Under the pieces are notes generated by a model, which saw nothing but the letters and a program-made list of their open reading frames with translations, made no database searches and was not told the origin of the DNA. A stretch of 64,000 nt of DNA, from contig CAZSNF010000012.1 in NCBI GenBank assembly GCA_964608315.1, positions 32,165 through 96,164 on the forward strand, written 5' to 3'. Both the position numbers and the translations under genes were made by a program. This DNA is from VXPQ01 sp964608315 (GTDB lineage: Bacteria; Bacteroidota; Rhodothermia; Rhodothermales; VXPQ01). Below are positions 17,703 to 25,533 of the stretch, piece after piece. How positions within the stretch are numbered: the stretch's first letter is position 1; every line of letters begins with the position of its first letter.

Positions 17703-19172
17703 ATGCCTGAGCAGGAACCATATCCTCCGCCCATGCCGGACGCCCCCCGGGAAGCCCTGCCGGATCCGCACGCCGGCGGACGCGTGCCGCCGCAAGCCGT
17801 CGATGTAGAACAGGCCATATTGGGAGCGATTCTCCTGGAACAGGACGCGCTGCCGAAAAGCCTTGAGATTCTTTCCGAAGACAGTTTTTACGACGGGCGG
17901 CATCAGAAAATATTCGCCGCGTTCTCGGAACTCTTTCGGCGAGGCGTTCCTGTCGATTTGATCACCTTGACGAACGAATTGAGGCGGCGCAAGGAACTCG
18001 AAAAGGTGGGCGGCGCAAATTATCTGAACGAACTCTCGGCGCATATGAGCGCCGCAGCGAATGTCGAATATCATGCCCGCATCATTGCCGAGAAGCGCCT
18101 GCTTCGGAAACTGATCGAAGCGACGACGCAGCTCACCCGGGACGCATACGACCCCGGGGCGGACACGTTCGAATTGCTCGACAAGGCCGAAACAGACATC
18201 TTCCAGATTTCCAATGCGGAGATACGGCGGCCCGCAGAGAAGATCTCGGACGTCATAAAAACCACGATAGAACATCTTGAGGCGATCAATGGACGCGAAG
18301 GGGGCGTGACCGGCGTTCCCAGCGGATTTTCCCGCCTCGACGATTTCACAAGCGGCTGGCAACGGTCCGACCTGATCATTGTGGCGGCGCGCCCGTCCAT
18401 GGGCAAAACCGCGCTCGCCCTGACCTGTGCGCGCAATGCTGCCCTGCACAGCAAATATCCTGCAGGCGTGGCCATTTTCTCTCTCGAAATGGGCGCCGAG
18501 CAGCTGGCCCTGCGCATGTTGACCTCGGAAGCGCGGGTCAATTCCCAGGACGCTCGTACGGGCCGCATGCAGGACGACGACTGGCAGAAACTTAACCGGG
18601 CGGCCGGGCGGCTGGCCGAGGCGCCCATTTTCATCGACGAAACGCCGGGGCTGTCTGTGCTGGAACTCCGCGCCAAGTGCCGCCGCCTGAAATCAGAGCA
18701 CGACATCGGGCTGGTGATCGTCGACTACCTGCAACTCATGCATGTGTCTGCGACGCAGCGCTACAGCAACCGGGAACAGGAAATTTCGCACATCAGCCGG
18801 TCCATGAAAGCGCTGGCCAAGGAACTGAACGTGCCCGTAATCGCCCTGTCGCAGCTAAGCCGGGCCGTGGAAACCCGGGGCGGCGACAAGCGGCCGCAGC
18901 TTTCGGATTTGCGCGAAAGCGGAGCCATTGAACAGGACGCGGACGTGGTGTGCTTTATTTATCGGCCCGAGCGATACGGCCTTGTTACGAATGACGATGG
19001 GCATTCCACGGAAGGCGTCGCCGAAATCATTATCGGCAAACAACGCAACGGACCTGTCGGCACGGTGGAGTTATCCTTTGTGAAGCAATATGCGCGCTTC
19101 GAAAGTCTGGCGACGTACTACCAGGGGGCCGCGGAAGGAAATGGAGCCCACAGCGAGAACGCCCCCTTCTAG
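17703..19172 (+). CDS. dnaB: Replicative DNA helicase DnaB
   Basis: The hexameric fork helicase of 489 residues. The N-terminal domain (about 30-135) begins PPQAVDVEQAILGAILLE. The RecA-like domain has Walker A ARPSMGKTALAL (near 230), IFSLEMG, and the LVIVDYLQLM Walker B. The final motif DLRESGAIEQDADVVCFIYRPE is characteristic. No intein interrupts the P-loop. A proline-rich 30-residue leader precedes the N-domain. It is not in an operon with dnaA. Confidence 0.97.
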   Translation: MPEQEPYPPPMPDAPREALPDPHAGGRVPPQAVDVEQAILGAILLEQDALPKSLEILSEDSFYDGRHQKIFAAFSELFRRGVPVDLITLTNELRRRKELEKVGGANYLNELSAHMSAAANVEYHARIIAEKRLLRKLIEATTQLTRDAYDPGADTFELLDKAETDIFQISNAEIRRPAEKISDVIKTTIEHLEAINGREGGVTGVPSGFSRLDDFTSGWQRSDLIIVAARPSMGKTALALTCARNAALHSKYPAGVAIFSLEMGAEQLALRMLTSEARVNSQDARTGRMQDDDWQKLNRAAGRLAEAPIFIDETPGLSVLELRAKCRRLKSEHDIGLVIVDYLQLMHVSATQRYSNREQEISHISRSMKALAKELNVPVIALSQLSRAVETRGGDKRPQLSDLRESGAIEQDADVVCFIYRPERYGLVTNDDGHSTEGVAEIIIGKQRNGPVGTVELSFVKQYARFESLATYYQGAAEGNGAHSENAPF

Positions 19173-19182
19173 GGCCTGATTT

Positions 19183-19221
19183 TGGGAGATACGCTGATAT
19201 AACCGCTTCGTTCAGCGCGTC
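19183..19221. repeat. Degenerate miniature-repeat fragment
   Basis: A short match (GATACGCTGAT...CGTTCAGCGCGTCAC) resembling the inner part of the element at 56107-56210. It lies in the 105-bp gap between the convergent dnaB and SMP-30 genes. Confidence 0.35.
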
Positions 19222-19277
19222 ACGTTCGCAAATACAGGACATCATGGGCGACGAGACGCTGCGCCGCAGGAAAAACG

Positions 19278-20321
19278 TCAGAAGCCCAGCCCCCGCGCAT
19301 TGAGGCGAATGCGGGCGAGAAACATGTCCGACGTAAGATAGAGCGTAGAGCCATCGTCCCCGAAGGCGCAATTGGCGATCCGCTCGCCCGTGGAAATGGT
19401 GCCGAGGTGCTCCCCTTCGGGCGTCAGCGCCAGTACGCCGCCCGGCCCCGTAGCGAACAGGTTTCCTTCCGTATCGACCGCCATGCCGTCGAACGCTCCC
19501 GCGGCCCCGTCGGCGATCAGCGCGCTGCCGTCGAAAAACACCCGGCTGTTCGCCAGCGTTCCGTCGTCCTGCACATCGTAGGCGCGAATGACCGGGTGGG
19601 CTCCTCCCGAATTCGCAACGTACAGGGTCTTTTCATCCGGGGAAAACGCGATCCCGTTCGGGAACCCCAGTTCGTCCGCAAGCAAGGACGACGCACCGTT
19701 CGGATCGACGCGGTATACGCCATTAAAAGGAAGTTCCTTGTCCGGGCTGTCGTTGAGGCCCGCCAGTCCGTAGGGCGGATCGGTGAAATACAAATCCCCG
19801 CTGGAATGAAAAACCAGATCGTTGGGACTATTGAGGCGCTTGCCCTCGTAGGAATCGACTATCGTCTCGCGCGTGAAATTCGCGGCGTCGAGGCGAGCAA
19901 TCTGCCGGTTTCCGTGATCGCACATCACGAGACGGCCTTCGGCGTCCAGCGCAAGCCCGTTCGTGCCCAGTTCGGCCCCCGACGGATCGCTTCCTGCGTA
20001 CCCCGCCGGTCGAAGATAGGGCGAAAGGCCGTCCTTTTCGTCCCACCGGTAGATCGTATTCACCGGTATGTCGGAAAAAAGCAGGTAGCCTCCGTCGTCG
20101 GGAACCCATACCGGGCCTTCAGACCACTCGAAACCCTCGGCCAGTTTTTCAATGACGGCGTCCTCGGGGACCAGCGCGTCCATCCGGTCGTCCAGGCGGA
20201 TCACTGTTCCGATGGCGTCGGCGGCGGGGCGGGCGTATACCTCCTCTTCTTCATGGGAGGCGCAACCCGCCATGACGGCGAACGCAAAAAAGAGGACAGG
20301 AATGCGAAGCAGGTCGGTCAT
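19278..20321 (-). CDS. SMP-30/gluconolactonase-like lipoprotein
   Basis: A six-bladed beta-propeller hydrolase family protein, probably lactone-cleaving and envelope-anchored. The start at MTDLLRIPVLFF gives a signal peptide ending in the lipobox VMAGC, so about 330 mature residues. SGPVWVP-like EWSEGPVWVP, GTNGLALDAEGRLVMCDHGNR, RLNSPNDLVF and FPNGIAFSPDEKTLY are typical metal-site and repeat motifs. A longer reading frame upstream runs through tRNA-Cys and was rejected. The substrate is unknown. Confidence 0.85.
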   Translation of the reverse strand: MTDLLRIPVLFFAFAVMAGCASHEEEEVYARPAADAIGTVIRLDDRMDALVPEDAVIEKLAEGFEWSEGPVWVPDDGGYLLFSDIPVNTIYRWDEKDGLSPYLRPAGYAGSDPSGAELGTNGLALDAEGRLVMCDHGNRQIARLDAANFTRETIVDSYEGKRLNSPNDLVFHSSGDLYFTDPPYGLAGLNDSPDKELPFNGVYRVDPNGASSLLADELGFPNGIAFSPDEKTLYVANSGGAHPVIRAYDVQDDGTLANSRVFFDGSALIADGAAGAFDGMAVDTEGNLFATGPGGVLALTPEGEHLGTISTGERIANCAFGDDGSTLYLTSDMFLARIRLNARGLGF

Positions 20322-20389
20322 GGGGCAGAGGGTTTCCCGGGGCAAGCGAATGCAGGTGCGGGCTTGCCTGTATGTTGTAACGTGATGTG

Positions 20390-20460
20390 AGGTGACGGGC
20401 GGACTCGAACCGCCGTACAAGGTTTTGCAGACCTTTGCCTAACCACTCGGCCACGTCACC
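20390..20460 (-). tRNA. tRNA-Cys (GCA)
   Basis: A 71-nt cloverleaf with acceptor GGTGACG/CGTCACC, anticodon loop containing GCA, T arm GGTTCGAGTCC and discriminator T, the U73 identity base of cysteine tRNAs. No CCA is encoded. It is the last of three tRNAs downstream of the rpmB-rpmG-DUF4295 genes on the same strand. Confidence 0.96.
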
Positions 20461-20559
20461 CGATTTCCTTACCGTTTTCCCGTACCGTACGATTCCGGCG
20501 GGTTTCTTGATCCCGGCGAAAGAGCGCCGCGACCGCGCGCCGTTGCTGTCGCGCCGTAG

Positions 20560-20633
20560 CACGCCCGGCAGGACTCGAACCTGCAACCTGCGGATTAGAA
20601 GTCCGCCGCTCTGTCCGGTTGAGCTACGGGCGC
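20560..20633 (-). tRNA. tRNA-Arg (TCT)
   Basis: A 74-nt cloverleaf with acceptor GCGCCCG pairing CGGGCGT (one terminal G-U), anticodon stem GCGGA/TCCGC with TCT in the loop, T arm GGTTCGAGTCC and discriminator G. Confidence 0.95.
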
Positions 20634-20713
20634 AAGGAACAAGTGCGGAGATGCGGCGACAAGCTGCCGGCGGCGCCTTGCCCCGTCCATACCATGGCCG
20701 GAATCGGTATGTG

Positions 20714-20787
20714 TCGAGGCGGCCGGATTTGAACCGACGACCCTCTGCTCCCAAAGCAGATGCGCTACCGGACTGCGCCACGCCTCG
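20714..20787 (-). tRNA. tRNA-Pro (TGG)
   Basis: A 74-nt cloverleaf with acceptor CGAGGCG/CGCCTCG, anticodon stem CTGCT/AGCAG with TGG in the loop, T arm GGTTCAAATCC and discriminator A. The C1-G72 first pair is typical of bacterial proline tRNAs. Confidence 0.96.
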
Positions 20788-20872
20788 ATGTTGCGAACAA
20801 GGGCGCATCCTGCGACGCTTCCTTGCAGCGGGAGAAACGGAACAACGTCCTCGCCGCAAAGGTTCGTCGCGG

Positions 20873-21049
20873 TCAGTTCGCCTTCTTCGCCGCGGTCAGG
20901 GTATCCTGAACCGCCTCGGCAGGCACCATGCGGGCCCGAAAGCTGTAATGACCGTTCGCCTTTTTTTCGGCAGCGACGATTTTGGCCATCTGCCTGGAGG
21001 AGGCGCGCGTCTTGCGCACCTTGTCGCCGAATGTCTGTGTTTTCGCCAT
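20873..21049 (-). CDS. DUF4295 small basic protein
   Basis: A 58-residue lysine/alanine-rich protein starting MAKTQTFGDKVRKTR, with the family segment YSFRARMVPAEAVQDTL. DUF4295 proteins are characteristic of Bacteroidota and almost always follow rpmG, as here. The function is unknown; the genomic position and charge suggest ribosome association. Three tRNAs follow on the same strand. Confidence 0.85.
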   Translation of the reverse strand: MAKTQTFGDKVRKTRASSRQMAKIVAAEKKANGHYSFRARMVPAEAVQDTLTAAKKAN

Positions 21050-21096
21050 GGCGATCTACGACGTTTCTGGAGCCGCGGGACAAGGCCCGCCGTCCG

Positions 21097-21267
21097 TTAT
21101 TTGATTTCCCGATGCACTGTGTGCTTGCGCAACTTCGGATTATACTTCCTGAGCTCCAGGCGCTGATCCGTATTGCGCCGATTCTTCGTCGTGGAGTACC
21201 GCGACGTGCCGGGGGCTTCCGTACACTGGAGCGTCACCTGAATCCGAACTCCTTTCGCTTTGGCCAT
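21097..21267 (-). CDS. rpmG: 50S ribosomal protein L33
   Basis: A 56-residue large-subunit protein: MAKAKGVRIQVTLQCTE at the N-terminus and the YSTTKNRRNTDQRLELRKYN core. Only one cysteine remains, so this is the zinc-independent form, in contrast to the zinc-ribbon L32 in the same window. It sits between rpmB and the DUF4295 gene. Confidence 0.95.
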   Translation of the reverse strand: MAKAKGVRIQVTLQCTEAPGTSRYSTTKNRRNTDQRLELRKYNPKLRKHTVHREIK

Positions 21268-21334
21268 GATTTTACTCTGGATTACGGGTTCCGGGGTACG
21301 CCATGCCGCGACGCCGCGGACATGCCGCGAAACG

Positions 21335-21571
21335 TCAGATGCGTACGCCTTGCCTGCGCGCCTCGCGAAGCACGGCCTGGACGCCCTTTTTGTTAATCGT
21401 TTTCAGCGTCTTCGCGGACACCTTCAGGGTGACGTAGCGATCCTCCTCCGGAATGTAAAACCTCTTCTTCTGAAGATTAAGAAGAAAACGCCGCTTCACC
21501 TTGTTGTGAGCGTGGGAAACGTGGTTGCCCGTCCGGGGGCCGCGTCCCGTGATGTCGTCTTTTCGCGCCAT
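21335..21571 (-). CDS. rpmB: 50S ribosomal protein L28
   Basis: A 78-residue protein with GRGPRTGNHVSHAHNKVKRRF near the N-terminus and the VSAKTLKTINKKGV C-terminal segment, both standard for L28. It leads the rpmB-rpmG-DUF4295 run. The 515 bp upstream hold no gene other than a nested pair of miniature repeats. Confidence 0.96.
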   Translation of the reverse strand: MARKDDITGRGPRTGNHVSHAHNKVKRRFLLNLQKKRFYIPEEDRYVTLKVSAKTLKTINKKGVQAVLREARRQGVRI

Positions 21572-21800
21572 GTCTCAAACCCCCATGTCTCAAATCCCGA
21601 AGAATGCCGTACCGGCGTGTCGATGTTTCCTGCGCGTTTCTGTGCGATACCGCTCGCAAGCAATGCCTTTGTAGCGTAGCCCCGCAAGATACGCCAAAGA
21701 AAGCCGCTTCGCAAGAATTTTTCCGCGAACGACCGTACCGTCTTGTCCTAGGGCCTGTCTAATCAAACAGATACGCAATCGCCCAAAATTTGTTTCCCTG

Positions 21801-22098
21801 AAGGGTACGCTGATTAAGGAACCTCTGATTAATTCTGCAAAGTTCAGAGGCTGCGAGGGACGCGCCGGCAAGGAATGACGAAGCAATGCGGCAGGCCCCG
21901 CATAATGAGGAATGACGCGGCCAGCGCGTTCCTCGCGGCCTCCCGAAGGGCGCTTCGCGTCCGCTGCGCCCGAATACGTAGCGTATGCCGCTGATTGCAA
22001 CGACGCCGTCATAATGTCGCTGTACGCGCGAACGCGAAGCGCTGAGCGAAGTAGAATTAATCAGAGGTTCCTTAAATCTGCTTCGATCAGCGTTCGGG
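21801..22098. repeat. Short miniature-repeat copy split by a nested full-length copy
   Basis: The outer copy is recognisable on both sides of the inner element: GGTACGCTGATTAA at the left and TTAAATCTGCTTCGATCAGC at the right. Joined, they recreate the undisturbed 41-bp copy at 27225-27265 in reverse, with one left-tip mismatch and divergence at the right tip. The TTAA in the middle of the outer copy is present on both sides, which marks the target-site duplication. The right tip extends into the 3' end of the phosphosulfolactate synthase gene and contains its stop codon. Confidence 0.7.
21814..22075 (+). mobile_element. Full-length miniature inverted-repeat element (copy B)
   Basis: 262 bp counted from TTAA to TTAA. 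The terminal arms TTAAGGAACCTCTGATTAA and the mirrored right end are perfect inverted repeats over 21 bp. The tip reads GGAACC rather than the GGATAC of copy A, and the change occurs at both ends together. An internal hairpin ATGCGG-CAGGCC-CCGCAT lies at 21886-21903. There is no transposase reading frame; apparent short ORFs inside are repeated in other copies only because the DNA is repeated. Confidence 0.85.
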
Positions 22099-22866
22099 CG
22101 CGTCGAAAAACGAAAGCAGCGTATCGCCCCGAAGCCCTGTACGCAGCGTCTCAAGGGGAATCACTTCGTCCGGAGGAATATTCCCAAGGTTTACGTTGGC
22201 GCCGAATTTCCGAATGAACCAGACCTGTTGCGCCTTTCGGGGAGCCTCGAAAACCAGCTGCCGGACGTCGACGCGGCGAACGATTGCGTCCATGACGGAC
22301 GACCGCACCTGACCGGAAGCATCGAAAACGCCCGCCGTTCCGCTCTCCCGCGCTTCGCAAATAACCTTCCAGCTGCCCGCGTCCAGTTCGTCCCGTATCA
22401 TCCGGACCCATGTGTCGGGCGAAAGGACAACAGACGGAGCTTTCGAGCCGACCTCGCTTAATACCCGGAAATCTTCTGCAAAGGAACGAATATGCGCGAG
22501 CTTTTCTTCGTGCGGCAGCGAAATGGTCCCATCGGAAATCTCGACATATTCAACGTCCAGCGAGCGAAGCAGGGCGCGGTACTCGGCGAGCCGCCCGCGC
22601 AAGCAAAACGCTTCGAAGAGGGTGCCGCCAAAACAAACCGGCACCTCGGCAGACCGGTACGCCGCCAATTTATCTTCGAGACGGGGCGTGACTACAGCCG
22701 TGCCCCATCCCAGTTTTACGCCGTCCACATAGTCTGCGCTTGTTTGCAACAGGTCCTCCGCCTGCCGAACCGAGAATCCCTTGTCCAGAACGAGGGTCAG
22801 GCCCGAAGCGCGCGGACGGGCGGGGCGGGCAGGCAAGTCGTCAAATCCGAATCGGTCGTGCGGCAT
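22087..22866 (-). CDS. Phosphosulfolactate synthase (ComA family)
   Basis: A TIM-barrel enzyme that adds sulfite to phosphoenolpyruvate to give phosphosulfolactate. The 259 residues contain VDGVKLGWGTAVV, CFGGTLFEAF, YVEISDGTISLP and the LGNIPPDEVIPLETLR C-terminal segment, all ComA hallmarks. Start chosen at MPHDRFGFDDLP; an ATG 11 codons upstream is possible. In this bacterial group the product could feed sulfonolipid (capnine-type) synthesis through cysteate; that is inference. Its stop codon lies within a miniature-repeat tip. Confidence 0.88.
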   Translation of the reverse strand: MPHDRFGFDDLPARPARPRASGLTLVLDKGFSVRQAEDLLQTSADYVDGVKLGWGTAVVTPRLEDKLAAYRSAEVPVCFGGTLFEAFCLRGRLAEYRALLRSLDVEYVEISDGTISLPHEEKLAHIRSFAEDFRVLSEVGSKAPSVVLSPDTWVRMIRDELDAGSWKVICEARESGTAGVFDASGQVRSSVMDAIVRRVDVRQLVFEAPRKAQQVWFIRKFGANVNLGNIPPDEVIPLETLRTGLRGDTLLSFFDAPER

Positions 22867-22956
22867 GGCGGGTAGAGAAATTTGGGCGGACAGGAACAAG
22901 AACCGTCGGCGCGGCGAACGCGAGACCCTCGCGTTCTCTATGAAAGGGCGCGGGGA

Positions 22957-23091
22957 TCAGTCATCAAGCTTGCTGAACAGGGCGGAAGATCCATCATGCC
23001 ATTGTTCGAGATAAAGTTCGCCAAAGCCCTTGAAATCATCGACCATACCGATAACCATCAGCGTCTCCGGGCGCAGAAGCAAGATAAGCAC
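22957..23091 (-). CDS. Possible 44-residue ORF, doubtful
   Basis: A GTG start preceded by a purine-rich AAAGGAGAGG and read as VLILLLRPETLMVIGM, ending ALFSKLDD. The Shine-Dalgarno-like stretch is unusual for this genome, where most starts lack one. It fills the 326-bp gap between the permease and phosphosulfolactate synthase genes. No family is recognised. It could be a gene remnant or chance. Confidence 0.25.
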   Translation of the reverse strand: MLILLLRPETLMVIGMVDDFKGFGELYLEQWHDGSSALFSKLDD

Positions 23092-23192
23092 CCTCTCCTT
23101 TCAATGAAGAAAAGAGAGGATCATCGACAATATGGGGTCGAGGATTGTGCGGCTTGCAGTCGAACAGGCGCAGGTGCGAACGAGCGGCAGCG

Positions 23193-24458
23193 CTACGCCT
23201 CCGAATTCACCGCTTTCGCCGGTTCTATGGCGGCGGCGCGCACCGCAGGATACAGCCCCGCCGCCGCGCAAAGCCCGATCGCTGCGGCGCTTACCGTCAG
23301 CAGGTCCATACCCTCGATAAAGACTGGATACGCATCGATCAGGAACGATTCCGCGCCGGCCAGCGGGACCAGGGAGAACTGCTGCTGCAACAGGGCCAGC
23401 CCCAGGCCGATGATCAGGCCAGAAGCGGTTCCGGTCACGCCCACGAGGACGCCCTCCAGCAAAAAGATGCGACGGATGTCCCGCCGCGTAACGCCCATGG
23501 CCCGCAATGCGCCCACGTCGCGGCGTTTTTCGATAACGATCATGGTCAGCGACCCGACGATATTGCACGAGGCCACCACGATAATCAGGCCCAGCACAAA
23601 GGTCGCCGCCCATTTTTCGAGCCGCATGACGTCGTACAGCGATTTGCGCAGGTCGTACCAGGTGACCACCTTGAGCGAGGCGGGCAAACGGGTCGTCAGC
23701 ATATGCTTGACCGCGTCGGCTTGCTCCAGATCGGCGAGCCGGAGTTCGACGCCGGTTACGAAATCCTCCGTGCGAAACAGGCGCCGGGCTTCGCTGGTTT
23801 CGATGAAAACATGGCTTTCGTCATAAATATCCTCCATTTCGAAGAGACCGCGCACATCGAACCGCATGGGGGGCGACGCGGCGGACCCCGTAAAACCGGT
23901 CGCCATGTCTTCGATATCCGGGGCCGAAAGCAGCAGGACCCGACCGGCCTCCGTATTCGCGGACGGCAGAAAAGCCAGCCGGGAGGCCAGCGATACGCCC
24001 GCCACGAGACCGGGACGCCCGTTCCGCCGCGCCAGATCGAAGGTCCCGTCGCTCGTCCGGCTCACTACGCGACTCACGCCGGCGTAGACTTGCGGCTCTA
24101 CGCCCCGGACCACGACCACTTTGTTCACTTCGGCGCCTTGCTCCGGCAACAGAAGGGCTTTGCCTTCGACGTAGGCCGAGGCGGATTCGACGCCCGGCAG
24201 CGCAAGCGCCACCGCCGCCAGCGAGTCGGGGTTCGCGACCCCGGCCTTCCCGGTTCCGACAATCCGTACATGCGGATCAAGCGAAACCAGTAAATCCCGC
24301 ACGACATAATAGAATCCGTTCATCACGGAAAGCACGACCACAAGCGCCGCGACCCCGAGTGCGACGCCCGCAACGGAGATGCCGGTAATGAACGAAATAA
24401 GGGAGACCTGCCGGCGGCCTGCAAGGTAGCGCCGGGCGATCAGCAAGCGAAAGTCCAC
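23193..24458 (-). CDS. LolC/LolE-type lipoprotein-releasing ABC permease
   Basis: A 421-residue inner-membrane protein. One N-terminal transmembrane helix (about 18-45, SFITGISVAGVALGVAALVVV) is followed by a large periplasmic MacB-PCD domain and three C-terminal helices of the FtsX domain, with GALRAMGVTRRDIRRIFLLEG in the coupling loop. This layout matches the permease of Lol lipoprotein export. No partner ATPase is adjacent. The upstream gene encodes a lipoprotein ending 12 bp away, so they are probably co-transcribed. Confidence 0.88.
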   Translation of the reverse strand: MDFRLLIARRYLAGRRQVSLISFITGISVAGVALGVAALVVVLSVMNGFYYVVRDLLVSLDPHVRIVGTGKAGVANPDSLAAVALALPGVESASAYVEGKALLLPEQGAEVNKVVVVRGVEPQVYAGVSRVVSRTSDGTFDLARRNGRPGLVAGVSLASRLAFLPSANTEAGRVLLLSAPDIEDMATGFTGSAASPPMRFDVRGLFEMEDIYDESHVFIETSEARRLFRTEDFVTGVELRLADLEQADAVKHMLTTRLPASLKVVTWYDLRKSLYDVMRLEKWAATFVLGLIIVVASCNIVGSLTMIVIEKRRDVGALRAMGVTRRDIRRIFLLEGVLVGVTGTASGLIIGLGLALLQQQFSLVPLAGAESFLIDAYPVFIEGMDLLTVSAAAIGLCAAAGLYPAVRAAAIEPAKAVNSEA

Positions 24459-24470
24459 CCGGTTAGCCGG

Positions 24471-25358
24471 TTACAAGAAAGGTTGCGGGTCGGTAAAGGC
24501 GCCTTCCGGCGCGTCCGCGGGCATGTCCACGCGATCCGTAAACAAGACAAACCCGTCGCTGGTCTTTTGCTCGGAAACGACGAGGGCGCCCGAAGGCGTC
24601 TCAAAGGTCTTGTGGGCGGACCAGGCGAACGGCTGTGGCGCATGATCCGGAGCGTGATGCTGCAAGCGGTACGCCCATTGCCGGATATCGCCGGTTTCCT
24701 TGTCCGCATAGACCCAGTACTGGTCTCCCGGCGTCAGGCCGACGTCTCCAAACGAAAGGTGCAAAACGTCTACGTCGGCGCGGGAAGAATCGGGCAGGTG
24801 CTTTCTGCGTACGCCCTCGTCGAACAGTTTGACCGGCATGAGCAGCCAATACGTATCGTTGATGAAGCTGCGGTAGGCGTCTTCGAGCAGCACGGCTTCT
24901 TCTTCGGCGCCCACGCGTTCGCCGAAAAGCCAGGCGCTTCCCTCGCCGGGAGCAGACGTATTGAACAGCGCCACATACAGGGTGTCTCCGCCGCCCGGCG
25001 TTTCCAGCCGGTAATCGCCCGTCATGCGGTTCCACAAATGCCGCCTGCGCACGGTGCGCTCCGGCGGCGCGGCGACCGAATCGGCGGCGACCGCTGGAGG
25101 AGGCCCCGTGGCGAAATCGAACCGCAAGTAGCGCAAGTCCGCCCAGGCCGCAGGGCCGCCGTACGCCTCGAACACCTTCATGGCCACGCTGTCGGCGCGG
25201 TTTTCCATGGCGGGCAGGGCAGGGACATGGGACGCCCCCTCCATCGACGAGCCGCCGCAACCGGCCAGAACGCAGGCCAGCGCCATAGCGAAAAAGAGGT
25301 TGCCTGAAGCGAAACAGGACGAGAAGCGAGGATTGCGCGGTTTTATGATGGATTTCAT
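24471..25358 (-). CDS. Hypothetical lipoprotein
   Basis: 295 residues from MKSIIKPRNP, with a signal peptide ending in the lipobox VLAGC (about residue 33), so an outer-membrane or periplasmic lipoprotein. The mature part reads VFEAYGGPAAWADLRYLRFDF and later QYWVYADKETGDIRQWAY, which resembles Bacteroidota outer-membrane-lipoprotein-sorting-like folds that bind lipids. I cannot name the family with certainty. An upstream ATG adding 61 residues of unrelated composition was rejected. Likely operon with the downstream LolC/E-type permease. Confidence 0.75.
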   Translation of the reverse strand: MKSIIKPRNPRFSSCFASGNLFFAMALACVLAGCGGSSMEGASHVPALPAMENRADSVAMKVFEAYGGPAAWADLRYLRFDFATGPPPAVAADSVAAPPERTVRRRHLWNRMTGDYRLETPGGGDTLYVALFNTSAPGEGSAWLFGERVGAEEEAVLLEDAYRSFINDTYWLLMPVKLFDEGVRRKHLPDSSRADVDVLHLSFGDVGLTPGDQYWVYADKETGDIRQWAYRLQHHAPDHAPQPFAWSAHKTFETPSGALVVSEQKTSDGFVLFTDRVDMPADAPEGAFTDPQPFL

Positions 25359-25407
25359 GGTCGAATCGCGTTGATGCAGGAAGCGGGTTGCAAGGCGAGC
25401 GGGGCGC

Positions 25408-25440
25408 GCTGAGCGAAGCGGGTTTGATCGGCGTATCCTG
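25408..25440. repeat. Degenerate miniature-repeat end
   Basis: GCGCTGAGCGAAGCGGGTTTGATCGGCGTATCCTG resembles the GCGCTGATCGAAGCAGATTT...GCGTATCCTT end of better copies. It lies in the 175-bp gap upstream of the lipoprotein gene. Confidence 0.4.
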
Positions 25441-25533
25441 AAAATAGGGACTCGCAGAACAATGCGCGGGAAGAAAACGCGGGCGAAAGCGACGCGCAGA
25501 GCGAAGTGGCTTTGGTTAGGGCCTGTACATTGA

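Noticed and set aside
20391..20420. Longer SMP-30 start inside tRNA-Cys
   Set aside because: The N-terminal 33 residues would be encoded through the tRNA; the lipoprotein signal begins at the internal ATG.
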